The notes: a model not told the origin generated them from the letters alone. Counted from the stretch's first letter, positions 1 through 6,947 are shown. The stretch: 7,533 nucleotides of DNA from Sulfuricurvum sp. IAE1 (GCA_945867285.1 CAMBHX010000080.1:1-7533); one strand, 5' to 3'. Made by a program: numbers and translations.

Positions 1-26
1 CTCATACCGATAAGAACTTTTTTCAT
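1..26 (-). CDS. mnmA: Probable MnmA (tRNA-specific 2-thiouridylase), N-terminal fragment
   Basis: Only the first eight codons and two bases of the ninth are visible; the gene continues past the left edge. They read MKKVLIGM, followed by a codon beginning AG. This fits the usual start of MnmA, where a beta strand leads into the SGGVDS pyrophosphatase loop that adenylates tRNA U34 before sulfur transfer. The start is well supported: a purine-rich Shine-Dalgarno stretch (minus-strand GGGGGAGA, 33-40) lies just upstream, and the ATG overlaps the TGA of the LOG-family gene as ATGA. The overlap suggests translational coupling. The identity rests on eight residues plus recall of the family, and other PP-loop ATPases begin in a similar way, so the product name is an inference. 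Confidence 0.6.
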
Positions 27-808
27 ATACTATCTCCCCCTATGCCGCAACGATCCGTTATATATGTCGAAAGTGATTGATAATACTTTGTATCTTTTAA
101 TCCCTCTTTCTCAAGAGTTTCGATTTGAGATACTAGCGACTTTTCAATCTCTTTAACCACATAGTCTAAGTCATCCGTCAAACAAATAAGCTCTATATCA
201 GATTCGTCAATCATCCCCTCTGCCAGTACTTTAGATCGGATAAATTCTATCAATGGTGTATAAAATTGTGTCCCTATGACAAACAATCTTACTCCCCATA
301 CTTTACGAGTCTGAATCAGTGTCAACGCTTCAAACATCTCATCAAGCGTCCCAAACCCCCCTGGAAAGATGACATATGCCATCGAGTATTTTACCAACAT
401 CACTTTACGTGAAAAAAAGTAATCAAATGAGCGCCCTTTAGTAATGTATTCATTGGGTTTTTGCTCACTTGGAAGTTCAATATTCAGTCCAATTGACTCT
501 ACATTTTCATGCTCATACGCCCCACGGTTCGCAGCTTCCATAATCCCAGGACCACCACCCGTAATAATGTTATAGCCTCTCTCACCCAATCTACTGGAAA
601 GATCCATCGCCTGTAAATAATAAGGATGTTCTTTGTCTGTGCGCGCACTCCCAAAAATAGTAACTGAAGGCCCTAGATCACCTAACTCATCAAACCCTTG
701 AACAAAATCAGCAATGATCTTAAATACACTCCATACGTCGCCTGATTTAATATCTTTGACATATCGACTGCTTTGATACTCTTTTTTTCTACCCTTTTTA
801 CGTGACAT
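23..808 (-). CDS. LOG-family protein (TIGR00730-type nucleotide 5'-monophosphate phosphoribohydrolase-like)
   Basis: This 261-residue cytosolic protein belongs to the LOG / 'lysine decarboxylase-like' Rossmann family. Characterised members cleave the N-glycosidic bond of nucleoside 5'-monophosphates, releasing base and ribose 5-phosphate. They act in cytokinin activation in plants and actinobacteria and in purine nucleotide salvage or turnover elsewhere. Visible motifs are GSAR (53-56), GGGPGIMEAAN (84-94), SRK (133-135, the conserved Arg region) and PGGFGTLDE (149-157). The last is the family signature and carries the catalytic Glu. About 45 residues precede the Rossmann core and begin with a very basic stretch (RKKGRKK). 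The ATG lies 2 bases after the fliY stop, with AAAGGG (814-819) as Shine-Dalgarno. The 3' end overlaps the next start as ATGA. The old 'lysine decarboxylase' label should not be used. Family membership is firm, but the substrate cannot be read from sequence. Confidence 0.88.
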   Translation of the reverse strand: MSRKKGRKKEYQSSRYVKDIKSGDVWSVFKIIADFVQGFDELGDLGPSVTIFGSARTDKEHPYYLQAMDLSSRLGERGYNIITGGGPGIMEAANRGAYEHENVESIGLNIELPSEQKPNEYITKGRSFDYFFSRKVMLVKYSMAYVIFPGGFGTLDEMFEALTLIQTRKVWGVRLFVIGTQFYTPLIEFIRSKVLAEGMIDESDIELICLTDDLDYVVKEIEKSLVSQIETLEKEGLKDTKYYQSLSTYITDRCGIGGDSI

Positions 809-810
809 TG

Positions 811-1677
811 TTACCCTTTTAACTTCGTCAATCGATCTCGCTTACTCCCAATCGAAGTAATTTGAACACCAAAATTTCCATCTACAATGACAACTTCGCC
901 TTGTGCTATTACATGGTCATCAACAAGAATATCCAAAGGATCATTGGCTAACTGGTTAAGCTCAATAACGGAGCCTATATCCATACTTAGTACATCTTTA
1001 AGCAACATTTTCTTTTTTCCAATACGGACACGAACCGGAAGTTTAACATCCATAATCAAATTAATGTTTTTCATTTCCCCTTCGTCAAGTTTTCGTGATT
1101 GTATTCCATTACTATTAGTAGTATTACCAGTTTCTTGATTATGCGTATTGGAACGAAAATCTTGAATACCTTCTAGCTGCTCTATAATAGCTTGGTCAAC
1201 GGCTAACATCACTAAAGAATTAATTGATCCTAAAGCAAACGTAAAGACAAAAAGTTTTGAATACTCCTCCAAATCAATTTCACCTTTTTCATCTATAAAA
1301 ACTGCATCTTTAGTTTTAATGGTAAATTTTGGAAGTTCTTTTTGAGATGCTAGTGTTGTGCTAATTGCGCCCATTATATTGGAAACAATCTCCTTGATCG
1401 CATCGAGGTCTTCATCATTCATATCCTCTTTAGCATCACCATCGCCACCCAACATCATATCACCTAGTGCTGTTGCCATTGCCGTTGGGACCATAATCAT
1501 AGCTTTGCCAGAGGCCGCTCCAGTAAAATCAAGATGAATGCACGCAACGGGTGGGATAACATTACTAACAATAGAAATATTCTCAGATTCTTTAAAACTA
1601 ACATCAGGGGCCTGACCTGTTAACCCTTCAATCGTTGCGCTCGTCTCCTTAGTAAATATTTCCGTAAAATCAGCCAT
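811..1677 (-). CDS. fliY: Flagellar motor switch protein FliY (CheC-like domain plus FliN-type SpoA domain)
   Basis: The 288-residue protein has two parts. Residues about 1-170 resemble the CheC/FliY/FliM middle domain. A low-complexity linker rich in Asn, Thr and Gln follows (about 174-200). Residues about 205-280 form a FliN-type SpoA (surface presentation of antigens) domain, with VKLPVRVRIG at 211-220 and the closing VQITSIGSKRDRL. It should sit in the cytoplasmic C-ring at the flagellar base with FliM, FliG and probably a separate FliN encoded elsewhere, as in Helicobacter and Campylobacter. The CheC-like helix (91-110) keeps Glu96, but Ser99 stands where phosphatase-active relatives have the catalytic Asn, so CheY-P phosphatase activity is doubtful. 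There is no EIDALL-type CheY-binding peptide at the N-terminus. The start codon overlaps the fliM stop by one base (TAATG), consistent with coupled, balanced synthesis of the two switch proteins. Confidence 0.93.
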   Translation of the reverse strand: MADFTEIFTKETSATIEGLTGQAPDVSFKESENISIVSNVIPPVACIHLDFTGAASGKAMIMVPTAMATALGDMMLGGDGDAKEDMNDEDLDAIKEIVSNIMGAISTTLASQKELPKFTIKTKDAVFIDEKGEIDLEEYSKLFVFTFALGSINSLVMLAVDQAIIEQLEGIQDFRSNTHNQETGNTTNSNGIQSRKLDEGEMKNINLIMDVKLPVRVRIGKKKMLLKDVLSMDIGSVIELNQLANDPLDILVDDHVIAQGEVVIVDGNFGVQITSIGSKRDRLTKLKG

Positions 1678-2768
1678 TATTCATCCTCTTCATACTCATC
1701 ACGAGCTTTAATTATCTCTTTTACGCCCACTATCCGTTCTTTACGCTTAAGCTCAAAATCTTTTAGTGCACGCTTAACTGCATCTTTTTCTGTATCAATT
1801 AACTTTGTAATTTGTACTGATTTTCGAAAACGTCGTAGCCCCATCTGAGCCACAAATCGCTCTTTACCATCAACACTTACACTCACAACATCATCAGCAG
1901 GGAGATTAAGACGCAAAATATCTCCCTCTTCTACTTCAAGTAAATCTTGTAAACATAATTGTGCGTATCCAAGGTTAACTTCCACATTAACATGTGCTCC
2001 ACCCAAAAGGACTTGAAGTTCTTGATTCCGACTTTTTTTAGCGCTGGTTTCGTTGAGCATTAAATCACGGCTGGCAAGCTTTGGCAAAATAGGCTCTAAC
2101 GCAATAACCGGATAACAGATATTCATCATCCCAGAACTGTGCCCGATAATAATCTCCATAACAACCATAACAACAATCTCATTTTGAGCAACGATTTGAA
2201 CTACATTGGGACTTGACTCTTTGGATTCTATTTGTGGATACAAATCAGTCACTGGACCCCACGCTTCACGTAATGTCGCCATCATTACCCGCAAAATTGT
2301 CTCAAACAGTGAAAGTTCTATATCTGAAAATTCACGGTTCGTCTCAAAAGGCTCACCCTTGCCCCCCAAAATCCGATCAAGCATTGGAAATGCGATCGAA
2401 GGGTTAATCTCCAAGACTCCATTACCTTCCAACGGCTTCATTGAAAAAACATTGAAACTTGTAGGATTTGGTAATGACATCAAAAACTCACCATATGTCA
2501 TCTGGTCGACTGAATGAAGCTGAATTTCCACAATAGAGCGCATAATCGCTGAGATTTGTGACGAAATAGACCGTGCCATTTTGTCATGAATACCTCGAAA
2601 AGCTCTAAGCTGTTCTTTTGAAACACGATTAGGACGCTTAAAATCATAAAGAGTTATTTGACGATTAGGAAATAGATTATCTTCTTCCGCATCTAGAGAG
2701 ACATCACCCTCATCGTCCACAACGTCTAATAGAGCATCAATTTCTTCTTGGGATAAAATGTCAGCCAT
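1677..2768 (-). CDS. fliM: Flagellar motor switch protein FliM
   Basis: This 363-residue C-ring subunit binds phosphorylated CheY and changes the rotation sense of the motor. The N-terminal peptide LSQEEIDALL (5-14) is the classic CheY-P docking motif, followed by an acidic linker. The CheC-like middle domain spans roughly 40-235 and contains LGGKG (134-138), the GGXG loop that contacts FliG. The SpoA domain spans about 250-325 and pairs with FliN/FliY. The C-terminus is a charged tail of nearly 40 residues (326-363) ending in an acidic cluster, somewhat longer than the enterobacterial form. The ATG at 2766-2768 lies 3 bases beyond the fliA stop, with a GGGGAA-type Shine-Dalgarno inside the fliA end. 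Length, domain order and neighbours all agree, so the call is secure. Confidence 0.97.
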   Translation of the reverse strand: MADILSQEEIDALLDVVDDEGDVSLDAEEDNLFPNRQITLYDFKRPNRVSKEQLRAFRGIHDKMARSISSQISAIMRSIVEIQLHSVDQMTYGEFLMSLPNPTSFNVFSMKPLEGNGVLEINPSIAFPMLDRILGGKGEPFETNREFSDIELSLFETILRVMMATLREAWGPVTDLYPQIESKESSPNVVQIVAQNEIVVMVVMEIIIGHSSGMMNICYPVIALEPILPKLASRDLMLNETSAKKSRNQELQVLLGGAHVNVEVNLGYAQLCLQDLLEVEEGDILRLNLPADDVVSVSVDGKERFVAQMGLRRFRKSVQITKLIDTEKDAVKRALKDFELKRKERIVGVKEIIKARDEYEEDE

Positions 2769-2771
2769 GCT

Positions 2772-3461
2772 TTATTCCCCAATCGCTTCTTTGATTTGTC
2801 GAATCACCGATTTATGAATCTGTGATATACGAGATTCTGTGATATTGAGTATATCACTAATCTCCTTGAGGGTAAGTTCCTCAAAATAATACAACTGTAT
2901 AATCATCTGGTCGCGGGTCTCAAATCCACTAAGAACCTCTTTAATCGTCTCCACTAATTCTTCACGCTCAACGCGTTCCATAGTGCCACATTGACATTCA
3001 TTACCTAACTGATCATCTAAAGGTAAAACAGTATAAATCTCAGATGCCACCCTGGCATCGTTGACTTTTTCCATCTCAATACCAATGATTTGTGAAAGTT
3101 GAAGATTACTAGGCTCTTCGTCAAATTCTGCTAAATATTTTTCAATGGCCCCATCAATCTCTTTTATAAGCTTTCGACTAGCGCGGCTCACCAAATCCAA
3201 TGAACGTAAATAATCCAACATAGCACCGTAGACCCTTGTCTTAGCGTATCCCCAAAATGAATCATTTTGAGCTTCGTCATAACGGCGTGCGAGCTTGACA
3301 AGTTCTTCCGTTCCAATTGCATATAAATCACAATAATCAATCGAGCTTGGAAGCCGCTCTTTTAATCGAAATGACATCGCTTTTACTGCTGGTAAATACT
3401 GTAATGCAAGTGAATCTTCTTGGTGCTTTAATTCTTGGGAATAGACACCTGCGCCACTCAT
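2772..3461 (-). CDS. fliA: RNA polymerase sigma factor FliA (sigma-28)
   Basis: This 229-residue sigma factor of the FliA/WhiG group directs RNA polymerase to late flagellar promoters (flagellin, chemotaxis and related genes). Region 2 covers about 18-90, with the core-binding and -10-recognition segment around FWGYAKTRVYGAMLDYLR (69-86). Region 3 lies around 95-145, and region 4 at 165-229 with a helix-turn-helix near 196-218 (LTLKEISDILNITESRISQI) that reads the -35 element. There is no region 1.1, as expected for the group. The linker before region 4 carries an unusual Cys155-x-Cys157 pair. The start overlaps the upstream membrane-protein gene as ATGA (3458-3461). Its place between flhG and fliM is the conserved Campylobacterota arrangement. 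An FlgM anti-sigma factor would be expected elsewhere in the genome but is not in this window. Confidence 0.96.
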   Translation of the reverse strand: MSGAGVYSQELKHQEDSLALQYLPAVKAMSFRLKERLPSSIDYCDLYAIGTEELVKLARRYDEAQNDSFWGYAKTRVYGAMLDYLRSLDLVSRASRKLIKEIDGAIEKYLAEFDEEPSNLQLSQIIGIEMEKVNDARVASEIYTVLPLDDQLGNECQCGTMERVEREELVETIKEVLSGFETRDQMIIQLYYFEELTLKEISDILNITESRISQIHKSVIRQIKEAIGE

Positions 3462-3781
3462 GCTTTTACCCTCTCATCATCAGCAACTAATTCTAATTTA
3501 TGATTATAATATGCATCTATAAATTGTTCTCTTCGGTTTATTTCTCTCACATAGACATCCAAGCTGTGTTCATGCGTTTGCTTTGGAAAACTATGTCCCT
3601 TAAGCCCTAAAGTTTGAAAATAAAATCCAACACACAAATGTGCAAAAAGATAAAAAAATACCGTCACCAATATCACAATACCCAAAAAGTTTTCGGCATT
3701 ACTCGACTGAAATAATCCAAATATTATCCCCATCAAAAAGCCCTGCACGGTTAAAAAAGCTACAAAATTCGAACCGCGCAT
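3458..3781 (-). CDS. Small two-helix membrane protein of unknown function (Cj0062c-like position)
   Basis: I do not recognise a functional family for this 107-residue protein. It has two strongly hydrophobic segments, about residues 7-24 and 32-56, separated by a short polar turn (SSNAEN). A soluble, charged C-terminal tail of about 45 residues follows (HSLDVYVREINRREQF and beyond). The short N-terminus (MRGSN) and basic tail suggest a hairpin with both ends in the cytoplasm. No signal-peptide cleavage site is evident. The start is supported by AAGGA seven bases upstream of the ATG. An ATG five bases earlier is followed at once by TAA, so it cannot be used. It occupies the slot that C. jejuni Cj0062c, annotated as a putative integral membrane protein, holds between flhG and fliA. 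A role linked to flagella is an inference from this conserved position and from the ATGA overlap with fliA. Confidence 0.85.
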   Translation of the reverse strand: MRGSNFVAFLTVQGFLMGIIFGLFQSSNAENFLGIVILVTVFFYLFAHLCVGFYFQTLGLKGHSFPKQTHEHSLDVYVREINRREQFIDAYYNHKLELVADDERVKA

Positions 3782-3830
3782 TACATTCCTTGTTTAAAAT
3801 TACAACTCAACTCTCGAAAACAACCGTAAC

Positions 3831-4703
3831 CTAAAAGTGCTCGACTAGGCGTCTAAAAAAGCCCCCAAGCCCACTCTCCTGAGGTTTTACTAGCACATTT
3901 CGTTCCAATTTTTTGGCAATTTTACGTACAATCATCTCAAGTTCTATTGTAGGTGTCGATGTTGGAAATTCTCGGGTATAAAGTGCACGTTTTTTGACAC
4001 TTGCAGAGACTTTTTGGTCTTGAGCAATGGAGCCTAAAAAAGTTAGCTTAAGCCCATTTCCAATATTAGCAAGAGCAACTTTTTGGATTTTATCAAACAA
4101 TGCCTGAGCTTCTTGAGAATTTTTGACCTGATTCATAATAACACTCACATCATCTCGTAAGCGTGATGTCACCTTAATTGTCGCATACGCATCTGTTATC
4201 GCTGCAGGATCGGGTACCGTCACTACAATGACATCATCACACGCTCGTAAAAACAATTGAATATGCTCACCAATACCTGCTCCAGTATCCACGATCATTA
4301 CGTCTAAATCATTGAGTACATCTGCATTTTCAATAAAGCGTTCAAACAGTCCCGATGAAGCATATTTAAAGATCTCTTGACCACTTTCGCCAGGTATAAG
4401 GAGAAGATTGGGTTCGATGGGAACTAAAATCTCTTCAACTGTTGCTTCACCTCGTAAAACATGTAAAATATTTTTTTTAATTTTGACATTAAACATCACA
4501 TCCAAATTAGCAAGTCCTATGTCTGCATCGAAAATTCCCACACTTAGACCATTTTTTGCCATCAAGTGGGCCATATTAGAACTAATCGTACTTTTACCAA
4601 CGCCACCCTTACCGCTAGTAATTGCGATAAAACGGGTTTTTTTAGCACTTTTTTGGCTATTCTCTCTCACAAGCGCTTCGAGCTTTGAGGCTTGATGAAT
4701 CAT
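3831..4703 (-). CDS. flhG: MinD-family ATPase FlhG (FleN/YlxH), flagellar number regulator
   Basis: This 290-residue SIMIBI-class ATPase controls flagellar number in polar flagellates and works with FlhF. In C. jejuni it also affects division placement. It shows the deviant Walker A motif SGKGGVGKST (30-39) with the signature lysine Lys32 that marks MinD/ParA dimers, the DADIGLANLD switch I region (59-68), and a Walker B-type VDTGAGIG (138-145). The N-terminal HQASKLEAL (3-11) matches the DQAxxL peptide which, in characterised FlhG, stimulates the FlhF GTPase. The last residues (about 278-290, GLGGFFRRLVEHF) form a plausible amphipathic membrane-targeting helix like that of MinD. The ATG overlaps the flhF stop as ATGA (4700-4703), so the two partner enzymes are probably translationally coupled. 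It is distinguished from true MinD by context and by the N-terminal peptide. Confidence 0.95.
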   Translation of the reverse strand: MIHQASKLEALVRENSQKSAKKTRFIAITSGKGGVGKSTISSNMAHLMAKNGLSVGIFDADIGLANLDVMFNVKIKKNILHVLRGEATVEEILVPIEPNLLLIPGESGQEIFKYASSGLFERFIENADVLNDLDVMIVDTGAGIGEHIQLFLRACDDVIVVTVPDPAAITDAYATIKVTSRLRDDVSVIMNQVKNSQEAQALFDKIQKVALANIGNGLKLTFLGSIAQDQKVSASVKKRALYTREFPTSTPTIELEMIVRKIAKKLERNVLVKPQESGLGGFFRRLVEHF

Positions 4704-5965
4704 AATTCTCGCCCTTTTTTAAATCCATTGAGCAAACAATCGACTAAAAAGTCACTGTCCGAAACAACCAAATCCTCAGGAACTTCCTGCCCTACTGAAA
4801 AGTAACTAATCGGCATTTTGGTTTCATATACCAACGAAAAAATATTACCAAATCCTTTGGTCTCATCGAGTTTGGTAAACATCAATGTATCTATCCCTAA
4901 TGGGGCAAAATTGTCGTACGTCGATTTCAAATCTTCGTATTTAATCGAACTTGGCATTACCAACACTACATCAACACTGTAATCAGTATTATTGGAATGT
5001 AGACATTCGTAAATCTTTTCAATTTTTACTTTATCATAGGGCGAACTTCCCATGGTATCAATAAGGATATAGTCACTGTACTGTAATGCATTGAGTGCTG
5101 TTGAAAACTCAGGTGGATCAACGACCGTCTCGATACCTAACTTCATCATTCGTGCATATTGCATGAGTTGCTCTACAGCACAGATACGATAGGTATCTAA
5201 TACCACCAATCCTACTTTATATTTTTTATCTATAAAATAAGAATACCTAGCGGCCACTTTTGCAATAGATGTCGTTTTTCCCACCCCAGTAGGTCCCACA
5301 AGCATAATCACTTTTTTGCTCCCTATTTTAGGAGCTGTTTCGAGACGTGTCGGAATCATTTTACGTAAAAGGACTTGAAAATAACGCTTAACTGTCTCCG
5401 AATTTTCCCGCATTTTTGAAGGCATATTTTCCAATGTCAACTGCATGATTTCATTAAGATGCTCTTCGTTCATGCCACTAGCACGGACCAAACGATATAT
5501 TTCCGCAAATTCAGGTGGAATAGATGGTGTATTTTTAGGAGATTTTTCATCCCAAAACATATTTTGAATCAGCTTGACCTTATCGCCTAGTTTTTCAATT
5601 TCATCTTTAATATTTTTAAGATCTTCATTAGGCAAAACAGGAGCGTGTCTTGCCTCACGATGCTCCTCTTGGGTTACCTCGGCGATTTTAGATATTTGCT
5701 GTGCTGCCTTTGAAATATTATATAACACATCGTTACTCTCTTGTGTCAGTGGCTTTTGCTGTGTTAGAGGTTGTGTTGTTCGAGACTTTGGTTTTTTTGG
5801 AACATTTTCTTCGATTCCAACCACAATCTCATACAGCCCAGTTTTTCCCATTGATTTTTTTTGTATCTCACGAGTCTCGATAAGCATCGCATCTTCACCA
5901 ACTTCGAGCTGTGCTTTTTTGAGAGCTTCCGCTGGAGTTGTACCACTAAAAGTTAAGATTTTCAT
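4700..5965 (-). CDS. flhF: Flagellar biosynthesis GTPase FlhF (SRP family)
   Basis: FlhF is an SRP-type GTPase that marks the site of new polar flagella. In Campylobacter it is also needed for expression of sigma-54-dependent flagellar genes. I start it at the ATG at 5963-5965 (421 residues, MKILTFSG), because AGGAGA lies four bases upstream and FlhF proteins typically begin this way. A GTG at 5981-5983 would add six residues but lies on the wrong side of that ribosome site. In 421-residue numbering there is an N-terminal B domain (about 1-150) with a Gln/Pro/Lys-rich middle. The NG domain follows, with G1 GPTGVGKTT (224-232), G2-region DTYRICAVEQL (257-267), G3 DTMGSSP (303-309), G4 TKLDET (364-369) and closing GQEVPEDL (392-399). 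The G3 motif departs from the DTAGR form of Ffh and FtsY. The gene begins inside the folK end and overlaps flhG by four bases. Confidence 0.96.
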   Translation of the reverse strand: MKILTFSGTTPAEALKKAQLEVGEDAMLIETREIQKKSMGKTGLYEIVVGIEENVPKKPKSRTTQPLTQQKPLTQESNDVLYNISKAAQQISKIAEVTQEEHREARHAPVLPNEDLKNIKDEIEKLGDKVKLIQNMFWDEKSPKNTPSIPPEFAEIYRLVRASGMNEEHLNEIMQLTLENMPSKMRENSETVKRYFQVLLRKMIPTRLETAPKIGSKKVIMLVGPTGVGKTTSIAKVAARYSYFIDKKYKVGLVVLDTYRICAVEQLMQYARMMKLGIETVVDPPEFSTALNALQYSDYILIDTMGSSPYDKVKIEKIYECLHSNNTDYSVDVVLVMPSSIKYEDLKSTYDNFAPLGIDTLMFTKLDETKGFGNIFSLVYETKMPISYFSVGQEVPEDLVVSDSDFLVDCLLNGFKKGREL

Positions 5966-6467
5966 ATTGTCTCCTAAAGGCACGATTCATACTGTAGAGT
6001 GGTATTTTAACACTCACACGCTGTTTCCATGATGGGTGGGGAATAATAAGTTCAGGATACTTGATTGCCTTAGTGTCAAAAAAAAGTATATCCAAATCCA
6101 ATGTCCGTGGAGCATTGGGGAAACTTCGTACTCGTCCAAAACGATGCTCTACTCTCCATATCAAACGCAACAGTTTTCGAGGCTGCAAAGATGTTGAAAT
6201 CTCGAAAACTGTATTGTAAAAATCTTCTTGCTGGGTGTATCCAAACGGAGGATTTTTGACAATCACACCACGCTTTTTTGGTACCATGTGAGATAATTTA
6301 CTCAAATAGACCCACAAGTGATCAAATCGTCGTCGAACATCTCCCACATTTCCCCCTACACCCAATACAGCAGTGTGTCTAAACGTTCTTGTGGAAGATT
6401 TTTTAACACATGTACCTCGATTCACATACACCGTATGCCTTGTGTCAATACAGCGTACAAGATACAT
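5946..6467 (-). CDS. folK: 2-amino-4-hydroxy-6-hydroxymethyldihydropteridine diphosphokinase (HPPK)
   Basis: HPPK transfers pyrophosphate from ATP to 6-hydroxymethyl-7,8-dihydropterin in folate synthesis in the cytosol. This 173-residue protein shows GGNVGD (38-43), the pterin-binding NPPFGYTQQEDFYN segment (72-85), RFGRVR (109-114), the signature PRTLDLDILFFD (120-131) with Mg-binding Asp124 and Asp126, and IPHP (142-145) with the conserved His. About 33 residues precede the usual first strand (AVLGVGGN). Such extensions occur in Campylobacterota homologues as I recall them. The ATG lies 3 bases after the aroQ stop but lacks a clear Shine-Dalgarno. An internal GTG at codon 13 has AAGG six bases upstream and is an alternative start. 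The 3' end overlaps flhF by about 20 bases. Catalytic residues appear complete, so the enzyme should be active. Confidence 0.93.
   Translation of the reverse strand: MYLVRCIDTRHTVYVNRGTCVKKSSTRTFRHTAVLGVGGNVGDVRRRFDHLWVYLSKLSHMVPKKRGVIVKNPPFGYTQQEDFYNTVFEISTSLQPRKLLRLIWRVEHRFGRVRSFPNAPRTLDLDILFFDTKAIKYPELIIPHPSWKQRVSVKIPLYSMNRAFRRQYENLNF
5970..5975 (-). promoter_or_regulatory. Shine-Dalgarno site that fixes the flhF start
   Basis: The minus strand reads AGGAGA here, followed by a CAAT spacer and the ATG of flhF. It is the strongest ribosome-binding site among the junctions I inspected. It lies within the last codons of folK, upstream of the folK stop, so ribosomes finishing folK pass over the flhF start. 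It argues for the 421-residue FlhF over a 427-residue GTG-initiated form. Confidence 0.8.
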
Positions 6468-6470
6468 GAA

Positions 6471-6947
6471 TTATGCTTCTACAGCACCTTGTTGTGCATC
6501 ATGCATTGCCTTGATTTCACTCAAAATTTGTATCATCCCAACCATCGCTAGATGGTACCCAAAAGGACCAAAACCGATAATAGATGATGTACACGCAGGA
6601 GCAGTCATACTTTTTTGGCGAAACTCTTCACGTCGGTAGATATTGCTAATATGAACTTCAATAGTTGGAAGATTGACTGCTGATATCGCATCACGAATAG
6701 CAATAGATGTATGACTATACGCCGCTGGATTGATAATAATTCCATGTGCATCACCATAACATTCTTGAATCTTATCAACGATTTCACCTTCAAGATTACT
6801 TTGATAAAATTCAATATCAACACCGCTTTGTGTTGCAAAATCTTTCATTTGTAAATGAATTTGCTCCAAACGCATAGGGCCATAGACAGATTGATCACGA
6901 ACACCGAGCATATTTAGGTTTGGACCTTGGATAACAACAATTTTCAT
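6471..6947 (-). CDS. aroQ: 3-dehydroquinate dehydratase, type II
   Basis: This enzyme catalyses trans-dehydration of 3-dehydroquinate to 3-dehydroshikimate in the shikimate pathway, working as a dodecamer in the cytosol. The 158-residue length suits the family. Visible features are QGPNLNMLG (7-15), the flexible-loop Arg17, catalytic Tyr22 in VYGP, SNLEGE (50-55), NPAAYSHTS (73-81) with active-site Asn73, EVHISN (97-102) with catalytic His99, and Arg110 in the following loop. The C-terminal tail, about 15 residues of helix rich in Ala and Gln, looks dispensable. The start has AAGG (6954-6957) six bases upstream. It is the first gene of the minus-strand array, so its promoter in the divergent region probably drives much of the flagellar block behind it. 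Shikimate flow from here feeds both aromatic amino acids and folate (pABA), which fits the folK neighbour. Confidence 0.97.
   Translation of the reverse strand: MKIVVIQGPNLNMLGVRDQSVYGPMRLEQIHLQMKDFATQSGVDIEFYQSNLEGEIVDKIQECYGDAHGIIINPAAYSHTSIAIRDAISAVNLPTIEVHISNIYRREEFRQKSMTAPACTSSIIGFGPFGYHLAMVGMIQILSEIKAMHDAQQGAVEA

Noticed and set aside
3782..3830. Possible terminator or promoter in the 49-bp gap between flhG and the membrane-protein gene
   Set aside because: I find no GC-rich hairpin with a T-tract and no convincing -10/-35 pair. Only a ribosome site near the start codon is supported.
5574..6032. Plus-strand open frame of 152 codons opposite flhF and folK
   Set aside because: It lies antisense to well-supported GTPase and HPPK coding sequence. 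Its Ser/Cys/Phe-rich product resembles reverse translation of the flhF linker rather than a real protein.
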